From Vitreoscilla sp. (GTDB taxonomy: Bacteria > Pseudomonadota > Gammaproteobacteria > Burkholderiales > Burkholderiaceae): 18,235 nt of DNA. The translations under genes and the position numbers were made by a program. Of the stretch, positions 1-8,080 are shown piece after piece; the stretch's first letter is position 1; each line of letters begins with the position of its first letter. The notes under the pieces were generated by a model, which saw only the letters and a list, made by a program, of their open reading frames with translations, was not told where the DNA came from and did not search any database. The stretch lies in assembly GCA_014378125.1 (NCBI GenBank), contig JACMOG010000469.1, positions 1 to 18,235 on the forward strand, read 5' to 3'.

Positions 1-630
1 GTGCTCGAAGAGCGGGTCGACGTTGCCGACCCGCCGCGCCGCTTCCGCACTGATCAGGACGATGTTGCCCGTCATCGAATCGCAGAGCTGCGGCACCTGG
101 CCCGGCAGGATGCGCACCACGCGCATCGGCCGCCAGGCGGACGGGCGAAGCTCGCCGCCATAGGTGACCTGCCCCGTTGCAGCATCGACAGTGCTGCCCA
201 CCAGCAGCACGGGCGCCGCGGCGCTGGCGCGCAGCCGGTCGCGGCTTGCCAGCAGGCGCGCGAGCGCGTCCCGGCTGAGCATCGTGTCGTCGTTGAGCCA
301 GAGGTAGTCGTCGAAGCCGATGCGCAGCGCGGCCTCGAACGCGCGGTGCATGCCGCGGCACCAGAACAACGCGCCTTCCGAGGGATCGGGCCGGATGACC
401 GTCACCCAGGGGAAGCGTTGGGACACCGCCCGGGCCGTGCCGTCCCAGCTGCCGTCGTCGACCAGCAGCGCTTGCACCTCCACGTCGTCCAGCCCCGTGC
501 TCGCCTCCAGCGCCTGCAGGCATTCGAGCGTCTTCTCGCGGCGGTTGAAGCAGGTCAGCAAGGCGCACACACGGTGCGGCGCGACCCTCTGCAGGGGCTC
601 GGCTGACGAGAAGGGGCGGTTCGAGATCAT
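1..630 (-). CDS. GT2-family glycosyltransferase (C-terminus cut off by window edge)
   Basis: This is the first 210 residues of a GT-A fold sugar transferase, likely adding one residue to the EPS repeat unit on the cytoplasmic face. The N-terminus reads ALLTCFNRREKTLECLQALE (residues 23-42), the usual first strand and helix of GT2 enzymes. A nucleotide-binding LLVDDGSWDGT follows at 55-65, and WLNDDT at 111-116 supplies the acidic metal-binding motif. MTGNIVLISAEAARRVG (186-202) matches the acceptor-side segment of rhamnosyl-transferase-like GT2 proteins. The ATG at 630 is the only usable start, because an in-frame TGA lies two codons upstream. The gene begins 24 bases after the polymerase stop codon and shows no strong Shine-Dalgarno sequence, so it is probably translated by coupling as part of the operon. 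The family assignment is firm; donor and acceptor cannot be read from sequence. Confidence 0.9.
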   Translation of the reverse strand, partial: MISNRPFSSAEPLQRVAPHRVCALLTCFNRREKTLECLQALEASTGLDDVEVQALLVDDGSWDGTARAVSQRFPWVTVIRPDPSEGALFWCRGMHRAFEAALRIGFDDYLWLNDDTMLSRDALARLLASRDRLRASAAAPVLLVGSTVDAATGQVTYGGELRPSAWRPMRVVRILPGQVPQLCDSMTGNIVLISAEAARRVGNVDPLFEH

Positions 631-654
631 CGGGTCACGTCGCGCGGCGGCGCG

Positions 655-2049
655 TCAGGAGCCCGTCCAGCGCAGGCCAGTACGGCCTGCCGGACGCGCG
701 GTGGAGGCAGCGGCACGTGCGACCCGTTCGTGTCCCGCCACGTAGGCGACGCACAGCGCCAGCAGCACGCTTTGCAGGTAATCGGTGCCATAGGGAACGT
801 AGTACGCGAGCTGCATGAGCAGCAGCGTCAGCAGCACGCTGGCGACGAGGTCGCCTTCCTCGCTGGCGCAGCGCCGATACAGGCCTCGGGCGGCGTACCA
901 GGTGAGCGACATGAACGCGAACAGCCCTGCCAGCCCGAGGTTGTAGAGCGTCTGCACGTAGTGGTTGTGCGCGAAATAGCCGATCTTGTGCTCGCCGCCG
1001 TGGATCGTGTCGCGGACGTAGCGCGTCGAGTCGGACCCGAAGCTCTGGCCAAGGGCGAGCGAGCGCGGTCCGCCCGCCGCCCACAGCCTGATGAGACCCT
1101 GCCAGTTGTCCAGGCGCTCCCCCACCGTTCCGTCGCCCTCCACCGCGCGGTCCGCCGAGCTGGCCACCTGGTCACTGACGCCGGACAACTGGCTGCTGAG
1201 GGTGAGCGGCAACGCAGTGATCGCCACGATGCCGGCCAGCAGCAGGATCTGGCCGGTCTTCGAGCCGCTGCGCGAGCGCGCGACGAACAGGCCCGCCAGC
1301 ACGCCGACGAGCACGGCGAGCCAGACCGAGCGATGCTGGAGCGCCAGCACGCCGCCCAGCGTCAGGGGGGCGATGAATCGCGCGGCGGACGCGACGCGTC
1401 CGAGTGGCGCGAACAGCAACCCCACGATGAACACCTGCCCCATCACCAGCGCCTCGTGCGAACGCACGACGCGGATCGCGCCGTCGGCGTTGTAGTTGCC
1501 CTCTGGCGGCAGCAGGTCCGGGATGGGCGTGTAGTAGACGATCCAGCGATAGACGCAGATCCCGAGCAGCAGCACGACCAGCCAGAACATGAGGTTGACC
1601 AGCTGGCGCACCCGTGCGGCATCCACGGGAAAGCTCACGGCATAGCTGCCTGCCGCGATCGAATAGAAATAGGCGCGCGCCTGCACGCCCGCGCCCGAGC
1701 CGGAGCTCACGACGCCCGTGCCCAGACTGATGAGGAACGCCAGAACGTAGAGCCCCCAGGCCCAGTGCCAGCGTGGCGTGTCGCGCGCCGTGAGCAGGCG
1801 CAGGAGCGCGATCACGCCGATGAACAGCAACGCGAAGTCGGTGTAGTAGACCGTGATGCCCAGCTCCACGCCGCCCACCTGCATCCACAACGCCTCGATC
1901 GCGTACATGCCGGCGATCACGGCCATGCCGGCGCCCAGGTGCGAGTAGCACAGCACGCCCAGCGCAGGGAGCAGCAGGCCCAGAGCAAGCGCCATGGCAT
2001 AGGGCACGGCGTTGATGACGCTGAACAGGGCGGATTGCATGGCGTGCAT
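655..2049 (-). CDS. O-antigen ligase/polymerase-type membrane protein (Wzy-like)
   Basis: This 464-residue polytopic membrane protein has about ten or more hydrophobic segments. Two features are typical of the Wzy/WaaL superfamily: an arginine-bearing QHRSVWLAVLVG segment (about 238-249) and a periplasmic-loop motif HNHYVQTLYNLGLAG (361-375) just before a membrane helix. In a cluster with its own flippase and chain-length regulator, the simplest role is polymerising lipid-linked repeat units in the periplasm. Ligation of glycan to another acceptor cannot be excluded, because the families share this fold. The start is ATG at 2049, with an alternative at 2040 three codons in. Either lies just after the acyltransferase stop (2055). 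The reading frame stays open far upstream, but that part overlaps the acyltransferase in another frame and is not protein-like. The C-terminal tail after about residue 440 is Arg/Ala-rich and presumably cytoplasmic. Confidence 0.88.
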   Translation of the reverse strand: MHAMQSALFSVINAVPYAMALALGLLLPALGVLCYSHLGAGMAVIAGMYAIEALWMQVGGVELGITVYYTDFALLFIGVIALLRLLTARDTPRWHWAWGLYVLAFLISLGTGVVSSGSGAGVQARAYFYSIAAGSYAVSFPVDAARVRQLVNLMFWLVVLLLGICVYRWIVYYTPIPDLLPPEGNYNADGAIRVVRSHEALVMGQVFIVGLLFAPLGRVASAARFIAPLTLGGVLALQHRSVWLAVLVGVLAGLFVARSRSGSKTGQILLLAGIVAITALPLTLSSQLSGVSDQVASSADRAVEGDGTVGERLDNWQGLIRLWAAGGPRSLALGQSFGSDSTRYVRDTIHGGEHKIGYFAHNHYVQTLYNLGLAGLFAFMSLTWYAARGLYRRCASEEGDLVASVLLTLLLMQLAYYVPYGTDYLQSVLLALCVAYVAGHERVARAAASTARPAGRTGLRWTGS

Positions 2050-2054
2050 CGCGT

Positions 2055-2681
2055 TCAGCCGGCAGCGGCGGCAAGCGCCGGCGCCTCGGCACGCACGAGT
2101 TGCGCGGGATTGCCGGCGACGATGCCCCGCGCAGGCACCGACCGGGTGACTACCGCCCCGGCGCCCACCACCGCGCCATCGCCGATGCGCACGCCCTTGA
2201 GGATCAGCGCTCGCGTGCCGATGAAGACATCGTCGCCGATGTGCACGGCGGCGCTCGCGATGTCGGCCCATCCGGTCTCGCGTCGCGCCGGATCGAGCGC
2301 ATGGAAATCGGTGTCCACGATCGCAGCGTCCGCGCCGATCAGGCAGCGCTCGCCGATCGTCACCGAGACAGCGGCGCAGATGGAGCCGCCGCTGATGCCC
2401 GTGCCGCGCCCGATCCGGATGACGGCGCCCGGCTGCAGGGTGCGCAGCACCACGGGATGGGCCACGCCGAGGGCGGTCCAGCGCGACTTCGAGCACAGCA
2501 CCACGCCCTCGCCGATCACGATGCGCGAATCCGCGCAGCGCGTGACGATGGGCACGCCCATCATGCGGGCCCCCGGCGACACCTCGACGCCCTTGGCGAG
2601 CAGACGCCAGCGCCCCAGCAAGCCGCACGCGAGCTGCGCGAGGCGGTCCTCCGCGCGCGCCGGAAGCCTGCGCCAGTTCAT
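2055..2681 (-). CDS. Hexapeptide-repeat acyltransferase (WcaF/serine acetyltransferase-like)
   Basis: This 208-residue left-handed beta-helix acyltransferase probably O-acetylates a sugar of the exopolysaccharide. Hexapeptide-type turns are visible at VIRIGRGTGISGGS (87-100), SVTIGERCLIGADAAI (106-121), AVHIGDDVFIGTRALILKGV (145-164) and RIGDGAVVGAGAVVTRSV (165-182). The family's DTDFH signature lies at 123-127, with His127 the expected catalytic base. The closing VPARGIVAGNPAQLV (182-196) is the usual end of xenobiotic- and serine-type hexapeptide acetyltransferases. The ATG overlaps the stop of the preceding glycosyltransferase by 4 bases (ATGA at 2678-2681), which fixes the start and implies coupling. 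The acyl group is inferred to be acetyl from the family; the target sugar is unknown. Confidence 0.92.
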   Translation of the reverse strand: MNWRRLPARAEDRLAQLACGLLGRWRLLAKGVEVSPGARMMGVPIVTRCADSRIVIGEGVVLCSKSRWTALGVAHPVVLRTLQPGAVIRIGRGTGISGGSICAAVSVTIGERCLIGADAAIVDTDFHALDPARRETGWADIASAAVHIGDDVFIGTRALILKGVRIGDGAVVGAGAVVTRSVPARGIVAGNPAQLVRAEAPALAAAAG

Positions 2682-3907
2682 GCGGCCACCTCGATCGGAG
2701 AGCTCGACTGCGAGAGCGCGGCCGCATACTCGGCTTCGTACTGCCCCGCCACGGCCGCCGGGCTGAAGCAGTCGCGCACCCGCTCACGGCCCAGTGCTCC
2801 GAGCGTCCGCAGCGCCGCGGGGTCCTGAAGCAGCCGGCGCATGGCCTCGGCCATGTCTTCCGGGCGAGTCACGTCGACCAGCACACCAGCGCCGCCCACC
2901 ACCCACGGCACCGCCCCGCTCGAGCTCCCCGCGACTACTGGCAACCCCGTGGACATCGCCTCGGCCAGCACCGTGCCGAACGACTCCTCCAGTGCCGGAT
3001 GCAGCAGCAGGTCGCTGGCCACCATTGCCTCGAGCAGGCCGGCGTGCGCGACAGGGCCGTTGAACACGACGCCGGGCGCCGCGCCCAGCGTGCGCCACGC
3101 GCTCCAGGCCGGGCCACCCTCCTCCGACCCGCGCCCGAACAGGTGCAGTTCCACGTCCGGAACCTGCCGCTGCAGCAGCGCATGCGCACGCAGGCCAGCC
3201 AGCCCGTTCTTCCACGCGCTCCAGCCGTTGGACGCCATCAGCACCCGTGGCGCGCCCACGGTCACGCTCGTGCTCCCGCGCGCCGCTTGCACGGATACAG
3301 GATTTGCGATCACGCGCACCGGCACGCGGCACAACGGTTGGACCTGTTCGGCCATGTAGGGCGACACCGAGGTCACGCGGCGCGCGAGGCGAAGTACGTG
3401 CCAGGCGATGCCGGCGCGCATCCATCGGTAGGCGCCATGGCGCAGGTCGCATGCGAAGCGCGCCACGCCCAGCGGCGAGTCGTGACAGGTGATCACGTGC
3501 GGCAGGCCGCTGGCAAGCGCGGCCCAGGCGAACTCGTAGGCCCAGTGGGCGTGGACGACGTCCGGGCGCGCTGCCGCGATAGCCTCGCGCAGGCCGGCAC
3601 GCTCGAACGCGTACAAGTCCATCGCACGGCCAGGACGGCGGCCGTTGGGCGGCCAGGCGCGCGGGCGACACGGCCGGTAGTGCAGCTCGAACGCCCGCCC
3701 CCGCGCGACCACCCCCTCGCGCGTGCGCAGCGGCAGGTCGGTGGACAAGGTGAATGCCGACACGCGGTGGCCACGCCGCAGCAACTCGGTAATCAAGGTC
3801 GCCAGCAGCGGCGCGCCTTCGCTGCCGGCGGGCAGCTGCGACGACTTCGCGTCGAGCAACGGCAGCACGTCGCAGGTGGCGATGGGGCCGGCGATTCCGA
3901 TGTGCAT
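2678..3907 (-). CDS. GT4-family glycosyltransferase
   Basis: This 409-residue GT-B fold, retaining-type glycosyltransferase of the GT4 (RfaB/WcaL-like) family is presumed to extend the EPS repeat unit on the inner face of the membrane. The N-terminal domain starts MHIGIAGPIA and contains LRRGHRVSAFTLSTDLPL (43-60) and PDVVHAHWAYEFAW (115-128). The C-terminal nucleotide-sugar domain contains DVELHLFGRGS (251-261) and the E-x7-E motif in EESFGTVLAEAMSTGLPVVA (307-326; Glu308 and Glu316). The start was set at ATG 3907 because it gives the canonical N-terminal strand. It lies one base after the stop of the upstream glycosyltransferase, while the frame further upstream encodes an Arg-rich stretch overlapping that gene. 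Donor specificity is unknown. Confidence 0.93.
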   Translation of the reverse strand: MHIGIAGPIATCDVLPLLDAKSSQLPAGSEGAPLLATLITELLRRGHRVSAFTLSTDLPLRTREGVVARGRAFELHYRPCRPRAWPPNGRRPGRAMDLYAFERAGLREAIAAARPDVVHAHWAYEFAWAALASGLPHVITCHDSPLGVARFACDLRHGAYRWMRAGIAWHVLRLARRVTSVSPYMAEQVQPLCRVPVRVIANPVSVQAARGSTSVTVGAPRVLMASNGWSAWKNGLAGLRAHALLQRQVPDVELHLFGRGSEEGGPAWSAWRTLGAAPGVVFNGPVAHAGLLEAMVASDLLLHPALEESFGTVLAEAMSTGLPVVAGSSSGAVPWVVGGAGVLVDVTRPEDMAEAMRRLLQDPAALRTLGALGRERVRDCFSPAAVAGQYEAEYAAALSQSSSPIEVAA

Positions 3908-3908
3908 G

Positions 3909-4997
3909 TCAGGCCGCCCGCCGCAAGCGCGCGTCCGCGCCGCCATCGGCCCCGAACAGCCGCTCCTGCAGCGCGATCACCACGTCGCGGTAGACGCGCG
4001 TCGCGTTGGGGCGCCCGCGCGCGTACGCGGCGCCCGCCGCGCCGATGGCCAGCAGTTCCTCGCGCGGCTTGCTCAAGAGGAAGTCGGAGACGTCCAGCGC
4101 CTCCGCCGGGCTGTGCACGAAATAGACGCCTTGCCCACCCGGAAACAGGTGTTCGTAGCCCGGCTGGTAGTTGGTGATGTGCGGCACGCCGCTGGCCAGG
4201 CTGATGGGCAGGCGGTCGGACGAATACATCGAGACCTCGTCGAACTGGCCCCAGTTGACCGTCAGCCAAGATGATCGGATGGTGCGTTCCTGCGCATCGA
4301 ACGGGATCGGTCCGCGGCAGTATGGCTCGCCCTTCCAGCCCTGCCCCGCGCCAAACACCGCATACCGGCCGCCGTATGCGTCATGGAAGGCTCGCGACAG
4401 CACCTTTCGCTTGCGTCCGCCCGGCATGAACAGGAACGGCACTCGCTTCAGGGACGTGAGGTTCGCGATCATGATCGCGTCGTATTCGCGGGTGGCCGGC
4501 GGCTCCCAGGGCTGACCGAAGCGCACGTCGTCGTACGAGTGCGGTGCCAGCATCACGCGCTGCGCGCCCGCCTCGCGCACCAGGTCCGCCAGGTAGCCCA
4601 GGCCCACCACGATGGCCAGGTCGGTGGCCGCGAGGGCCGCCTTCATCGTGGGATCGAAGCGCTTGATGAAGCGACCGTACGCGTCGGCCTCGTGCCAGAC
4701 GAACTTCGGCCGTGACGCGACGTCCTTCAAGCGCAGGACGTAGGCGGTGTCGACCGGGTAGCTGCCGTTCAGGTGCTGGAAGAAGATGACGTCGGGTTGG
4801 AAAGCCTCCACCGCCGCGAGCAGGTCTTCCAGCGCGCGCGCGTGGCTCGGCGCCTTCCTGTCTTCCACGAGATACGAGTACGCGCGGTACGCCGAGAACA
4901 CACCCTCGGCGTGCAACAGGCCGAAGGCCTTCCGGGGCCCCACCTGGTCGCCCTCCATCGTCTCGTTGGGCAGGTAGAAGAATCGCAGCGGCTTCAT
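3909..4997 (-). CDS. GT-B-type glycosyltransferase (glycosyl transferase group 1, CgeB-like)
   Basis: This 362-residue protein looks like a divergent GT-B glycosyltransferase. An N-terminal half with AFQPDVIFFQHLNGSYPVDT (65-84) is followed by KFVWHEADAYGRF (98-110) and EYDAIMIANL (171-180). The C-terminal half has FGAGQGWKGEPY (215-226) and the donor-site-like segment SSDRLPISLASGVPHITNYQPGYEHLF (259-285), resembling the motif of the CgeB/group 1 proteins. A typical E-x7-E is absent, so it is more remote than its neighbour. Its start ATG at 4997 overlaps the flippase stop by 4 bases (ATGA, 4994-4997), and its stop is one base from the next glycosyltransferase start. The role in EPS repeat-unit assembly is inferred from position. 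The family call is reasonable, the sugar unknown. Confidence 0.8.
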   Translation of the reverse strand: MKPLRFFYLPNETMEGDQVGPRKAFGLLHAEGVFSAYRAYSYLVEDRKAPSHARALEDLLAAVEAFQPDVIFFQHLNGSYPVDTAYVLRLKDVASRPKFVWHEADAYGRFIKRFDPTMKAALAATDLAIVVGLGYLADLVREAGAQRVMLAPHSYDDVRFGQPWEPPATREYDAIMIANLTSLKRVPFLFMPGGRKRKVLSRAFHDAYGGRYAVFGAGQGWKGEPYCRGPIPFDAQERTIRSSWLTVNWGQFDEVSMYSSDRLPISLASGVPHITNYQPGYEHLFPGGQGVYFVHSPAEALDVSDFLLSKPREELLAIGAAGAAYARGRPNATRVYRDVVIALQERLFGADGGADARLRRAA

Positions 4998-6496
4998 GGG
5001 AAGGACTCGCGCGGATGAAGCCGAGCCATCGCGCGGGCATGCCAGCACCGGACGGTCTCGAAGCGCTGGAGGGGCGCATAGTGCGGCCAGCGCAGCGCCA
5101 GCAGCAGCACGGTCCCGGCCAGCATGACGCCACCGCCCAGCGTCTCCAGCGGCAGCCGTGCCGCCAGCGGCAGGCCTGCCGCGGTGGTCGCGGAGAGCGT
5201 CGCGGAGACGCCGCTCCAGACGGCCGCGCCGGTGCCCACGAACACGCCCAGCAACTGCAGCAGGCGCCTCAAAGGGATGTCGAGCAGACGCCCGACCAGC
5301 GCCACGCCGAGCACGATCCGCAGCAGTTCGGCGAGCACCACGGCCGAGGCGACGCCCACCAATCCCCACGGTGCCAGCGCCACCACGAGCGCCAACTTCA
5401 GCACGAGCATGAACGTCTGCAGGCGCAGCTTCGGACCGAGCGCGGCGAGGCTGTCCAGCGTGACGCCGCACGCCACGAACGCGAACGTCGACGGCACGCC
5501 GAACGCGATGACGGCGACCAGCGGCACGATGGCCGACCACTTGGGGCCCAGCAGCGCCGCGACGACGTCAGGCGCGCCGGCGGCGATGCCGCAGGCCAGC
5601 GCGCTGCTGAACACGCCGATGCCCAGCAACAGCATCTGGAAGCCGTCGGCGACGCGCGAGCGGTCGTGCTGCATGCCGGCAAGCGCGGGAAACAGCACCT
5701 TGTTGACAGCGCTCACGCCGAATTCGACGGGCAGGCTGGTGAGCGTGGACGCGCGGTTGTACAGACCCAGCGGCGACTTCCCGAACGCACGGCCCACCCA
5801 CATGGTGTCGATGTTGCAGCCCAGGAATTCGACGAAGCCGATCAACGAGTAGCGCGATCCGAAGCGCCAGAGTTGCACGAAGCTCTCGCGCGGAACGGGC
5901 CAGGCCAGCGGATAGCGGAGCGCCAGGAATCCCAGCACGACGCCCAGCGCCTGCTGACTCAACGTGGCCGCCACCAGGCTCCACACGCCGAGGCCGGCGG
6001 CGGCACACGCAATGCCAACGCCACCGAAGCCTGCCACATACGCTGCGACCTCGATCACGTTGACCCGCTTGAAGCGTCCCTGGCGCCGCAGCAATGCGAC
6101 GGGCAGGCTGCCCACCGGGCCGAGTATCAGCGACAGACCCAGGATGTCGATCAGCAGCGACAGCTCGGGCGCGCGGAAGCTCGCGGCGAACAGCGGTGCG
6201 GCCAGCGCCATTGTCGCGTACATCAGCATACCCAGCGCGAGCGCCATCAGCAGGGCCGCCGTGGTGTCGCGCGCGTCGAGCGCCGCGCGCTGGATCAACG
6301 CCTGCGCGAAGCCGAGCTGCGCGAAATAGCCGGCGAAGCGCAGCGCGATGCCGGCCATCGCGATCAGGCCGAACGCCGCTGGATCAAGCAGCCGTGCCAG
6401 CACCGCCATGAACAGGATCTGGCACGCCGCCGACACGGCCGTCGCCAACGTGGACCAGCCCAGGCCCGATAGGATCTGCTGCCCGTTCATGGCCAT
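4994..6496 (-). CDS. wzx: Polysaccharide flippase, Wzx/WzxC-like (MOP superfamily)
   Basis: This 500-residue integral membrane protein has about 12-14 hydrophobic helices and the hallmarks of the polysaccharide-transporter branch of the MOP exporters. The N-terminus contains GLGWSTLATAVSAACQILFM then VLARLLDPAAFGLIAMA, the usual first two helices. A central NIDTMWVGRAFGKSPLGLYN segment followed by LPVEFGVSAVNKVLFPALA is typical of WzxC-type flippases. It would move the undecaprenyl-linked repeat unit from cytoplasm to periplasm for polymerisation. The start could be ATG 6496 or ATG 6490, two codons apart; both lie directly after the epsI stop at 6500. The stop overlaps the next glycosyltransferase start. 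The flippase assignment is firm by family; the substrate is inferred from context. Confidence 0.92.
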   Translation of the reverse strand: MAMNGQQILSGLGWSTLATAVSAACQILFMAVLARLLDPAAFGLIAMAGIALRFAGYFAQLGFAQALIQRAALDARDTTAALLMALALGMLMYATMALAAPLFAASFRAPELSLLIDILGLSLILGPVGSLPVALLRRQGRFKRVNVIEVAAYVAGFGGVGIACAAAGLGVWSLVAATLSQQALGVVLGFLALRYPLAWPVPRESFVQLWRFGSRYSLIGFVEFLGCNIDTMWVGRAFGKSPLGLYNRASTLTSLPVEFGVSAVNKVLFPALAGMQHDRSRVADGFQMLLLGIGVFSSALACGIAAGAPDVVAALLGPKWSAIVPLVAVIAFGVPSTFAFVACGVTLDSLAALGPKLRLQTFMLVLKLALVVALAPWGLVGVASAVVLAELLRIVLGVALVGRLLDIPLRRLLQLLGVFVGTGAAVWSGVSATLSATTAAGLPLAARLPLETLGGGVMLAGTVLLLALRWPHYAPLQRFETVRCWHARAMARLHPRESFP

Positions 6497-6499
6497 CGC

Positions 6500-7183
6500 T
6501 CAGGCCTCGCCCAGCACGCGGCGGCGGAATTCGGGCGACAACGCCGCCAGCATCTGGCGGAGGAAGGCGTCCTGCTTGCCGAAGGCCTGCGCCTCGTCGT
6601 CGTCGATCGACGAGACCCGCACCAGAAGCCCGTCCGGAACGTGGCCGGTCAGCCCGTATTTCATCAAGGCGAGCCGATGTCCGTAGCCGAAGGACGCCAC
6701 GCTGCGGCCGATGACGAGCCAGTAGGTGATGGGCTCGTTGCGGTTGCCGGCCCCCGCCACCAGGCGCTTGACCGGCAGGCTGGTGCTGCCCAGGCCCAGC
6801 GCGGCCTCGCGCGTCTCGCGACGAAGTGCGAGGCCCTGCGCCGGGTAGCAGATCTCCGGACGATGCAGGTCCATGCCCTGGTTGCGCCGGCCGCCATAGG
6901 CCACCGACAGCATCACGCGGTAGCCGTTCCGGTCGGCGTAGGTCCTCGACAGTGTCTGGTCGTAGGTCTCGGCGATCGTCTTGCGCACGACCGCCGGCGG
7001 TCCGATCGGGATCACCGTCGGATCGAGCGACCAATCGCCGAACGCGAGCGGGAACAGGCTGTCCAGCGAGCGCGTGTCGGTCATCTCGTCGACGCCGGCA
7101 CGCGGCACCATCGCGATGGCCGCAGCGCTGGCGGCCAGGGCTCCGCCGAGCAACACGAGCGCCTTGCGGCGTTGTGCCCTCAT
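6500..7183 (-). CDS. epsI: EpsI-family exosortase-associated protein
   Basis: This 227-residue protein has a single N-terminal membrane anchor or signal (about 8-26) followed by a periplasmic domain. The family's hallmark HRPEICYPAQG is at 107-117 and is preceded by YRVMLSVAYGGRRNQGMDL (88-106). Later conserved pieces are NEPITYWLVIGR (149-160), LALMKYGL and VPDGLLVRVSS. EpsI proteins accompany exosortases in EPS/PEP-CTERM loci, sometimes fused to them. Their biochemical role is not established, though a contribution to the sorting step is presumed. The start is ATG 7183, which overlaps the xrtB stop by 4 bases (ATGA). A longer upstream reading frame exists only because it overlaps xrtB in another frame. 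The product's family is clear from the HRPE-CYPAQG motif. Confidence 0.93.
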   Translation of the reverse strand: MRAQRRKALVLLGGALAASAAAIAMVPRAGVDEMTDTRSLDSLFPLAFGDWSLDPTVIPIGPPAVVRKTIAETYDQTLSRTYADRNGYRVMLSVAYGGRRNQGMDLHRPEICYPAQGLALRRETREAALGLGSTSLPVKRLVAGAGNRNEPITYWLVIGRSVASFGYGHRLALMKYGLTGHVPDGLLVRVSSIDDDEAQAFGKQDAFLRQMLAALSPEFRRRVLGEA

Positions 7184-8079
7184 ACGACCGCCCGTCGCCG
7201 CAGCAAGAGCCCGATGAGCCGGTCGGCCGGCACGATGAGCGACAGCGCCACGCAGAACAGCAGCACCCCTGCGAAGCCGTGCAGGAAACCGCGGCCCGCA
7301 GCGTCGCCCAGATGGTAGGTGACAAGCACCAGCACGATCACGCGCACCACGTTCGCGCAGAACGCGATCGGCACCAGCAAGACCGACAGCGCCACGCTGT
7401 GCACGCGTGACGCGTGGCGCACCAGGCCGAGGTACAGGATGCCCACGGCCTCGAGCGAGAACATCGACGTCAGGCCGGCGCAGGCATCCGCCACAAGGAT
7501 CAGGTAGGGCCCGACGTTCAGGATCACGCCGGTGCGGCTGATTGGATACCCCGCCGCGTACAGCAGTTCCGAGGCGACCAAGGAGACCCCGGCCTTCAAC
7601 GGCGCGGTGAGCGCTGACACCAGCGGCCCTGGCAAGGGCACCATGAACACCAGGAAGGCGATCGGGAACAGCGCGATGCGCAGCCCGGGCCAACCCTTGA
7701 ACACCAGCAAGACGCCGGAGAACACGAGCAGTTGCGAGCCGACCTCGAGAAGCCAGATCGACTGCGATCGTCCGATGGCGTAGGCCAGCAGCCCGAGCAC
7801 GGCCACTGCCCCGCCCTGGACGCTGAGCGGCCGGGCCGGCGCCGCCGCGAGCGCGTCGCGTCGCTCGTAAAGCAACCACGCACTGGCCGCGAGCATGAGC
7901 GGCCCCTGGCTCTGATCGCTGCTCTGCCAGATCGTATTCGCCAGGCTCCAGTACGTGGGCAGGTACAGGAGAGCCAGCGCGGCCGCCACCAGGCCAAGCA
8001 CCACGCGATCCACCCCAGCGGGCAGAAAGGCCGCGCCTCGCGTGCGCGAAGGAGTGACGGAGGTCCCGGCGCTGGCCAT
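7180..8079 (-). CDS. xrtB: Exosortase B (XrtB), membrane cysteine transpeptidase-like
   Basis: This 299-residue protein has about eight membrane segments. It carries the three invariant exosortase residues in their family contexts: Cys200 in VADACAGLTSM, Arg246 in FCANVVRV, and His267 in GFLHGFAG. Exosortases are thought to recognise C-terminal PEP-CTERM tails, cleave them and attach the protein to a surface acceptor. The B type is named from association with an EpsI partner and EPS genes in betaproteobacteria, which is the arrangement here. The ATG at 8079 is one base after the stop of the upstream chain-length protein, and the stop overlaps the epsI start. No PEP-CTERM substrate is encoded in this window, so targets must lie elsewhere. 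Exosortase identity is certain from the catalytic motifs; the B subtype is inferred from the neighbours. Confidence 0.93.
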   Translation of the reverse strand: MASAGTSVTPSRTRGAAFLPAGVDRVVLGLVAAALALLYLPTYWSLANTIWQSSDQSQGPLMLAASAWLLYERRDALAAAPARPLSVQGGAVAVLGLLAYAIGRSQSIWLLEVGSQLLVFSGVLLVFKGWPGLRIALFPIAFLVFMVPLPGPLVSALTAPLKAGVSLVASELLYAAGYPISRTGVILNVGPYLILVADACAGLTSMFSLEAVGILYLGLVRHASRVHSVALSVLLVPIAFCANVVRVIVLVLVTYHLGDAAGRGFLHGFAGVLLFCVALSLIVPADRLIGLLLRRRAVV

Positions 8080-8080
8080 G

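Noticed and set aside
730..2766. A long plus-strand open frame (678 codons) across the polymerase and acyltransferase genes
   Set aside because: Its translation is Arg/His/Gln/Asp-rich with no domain or hydrophobic pattern. It is the antisense shadow of minus-strand genes with clear families, as expected at this GC content.
655..2787. A 710-residue version of the polymerase extending over the acyltransferase
   Set aside because: The extra N-terminal part is Arg/Gly-rich and out of frame with the well-supported acyltransferase. The membrane protein begins at 2049 or 2040.
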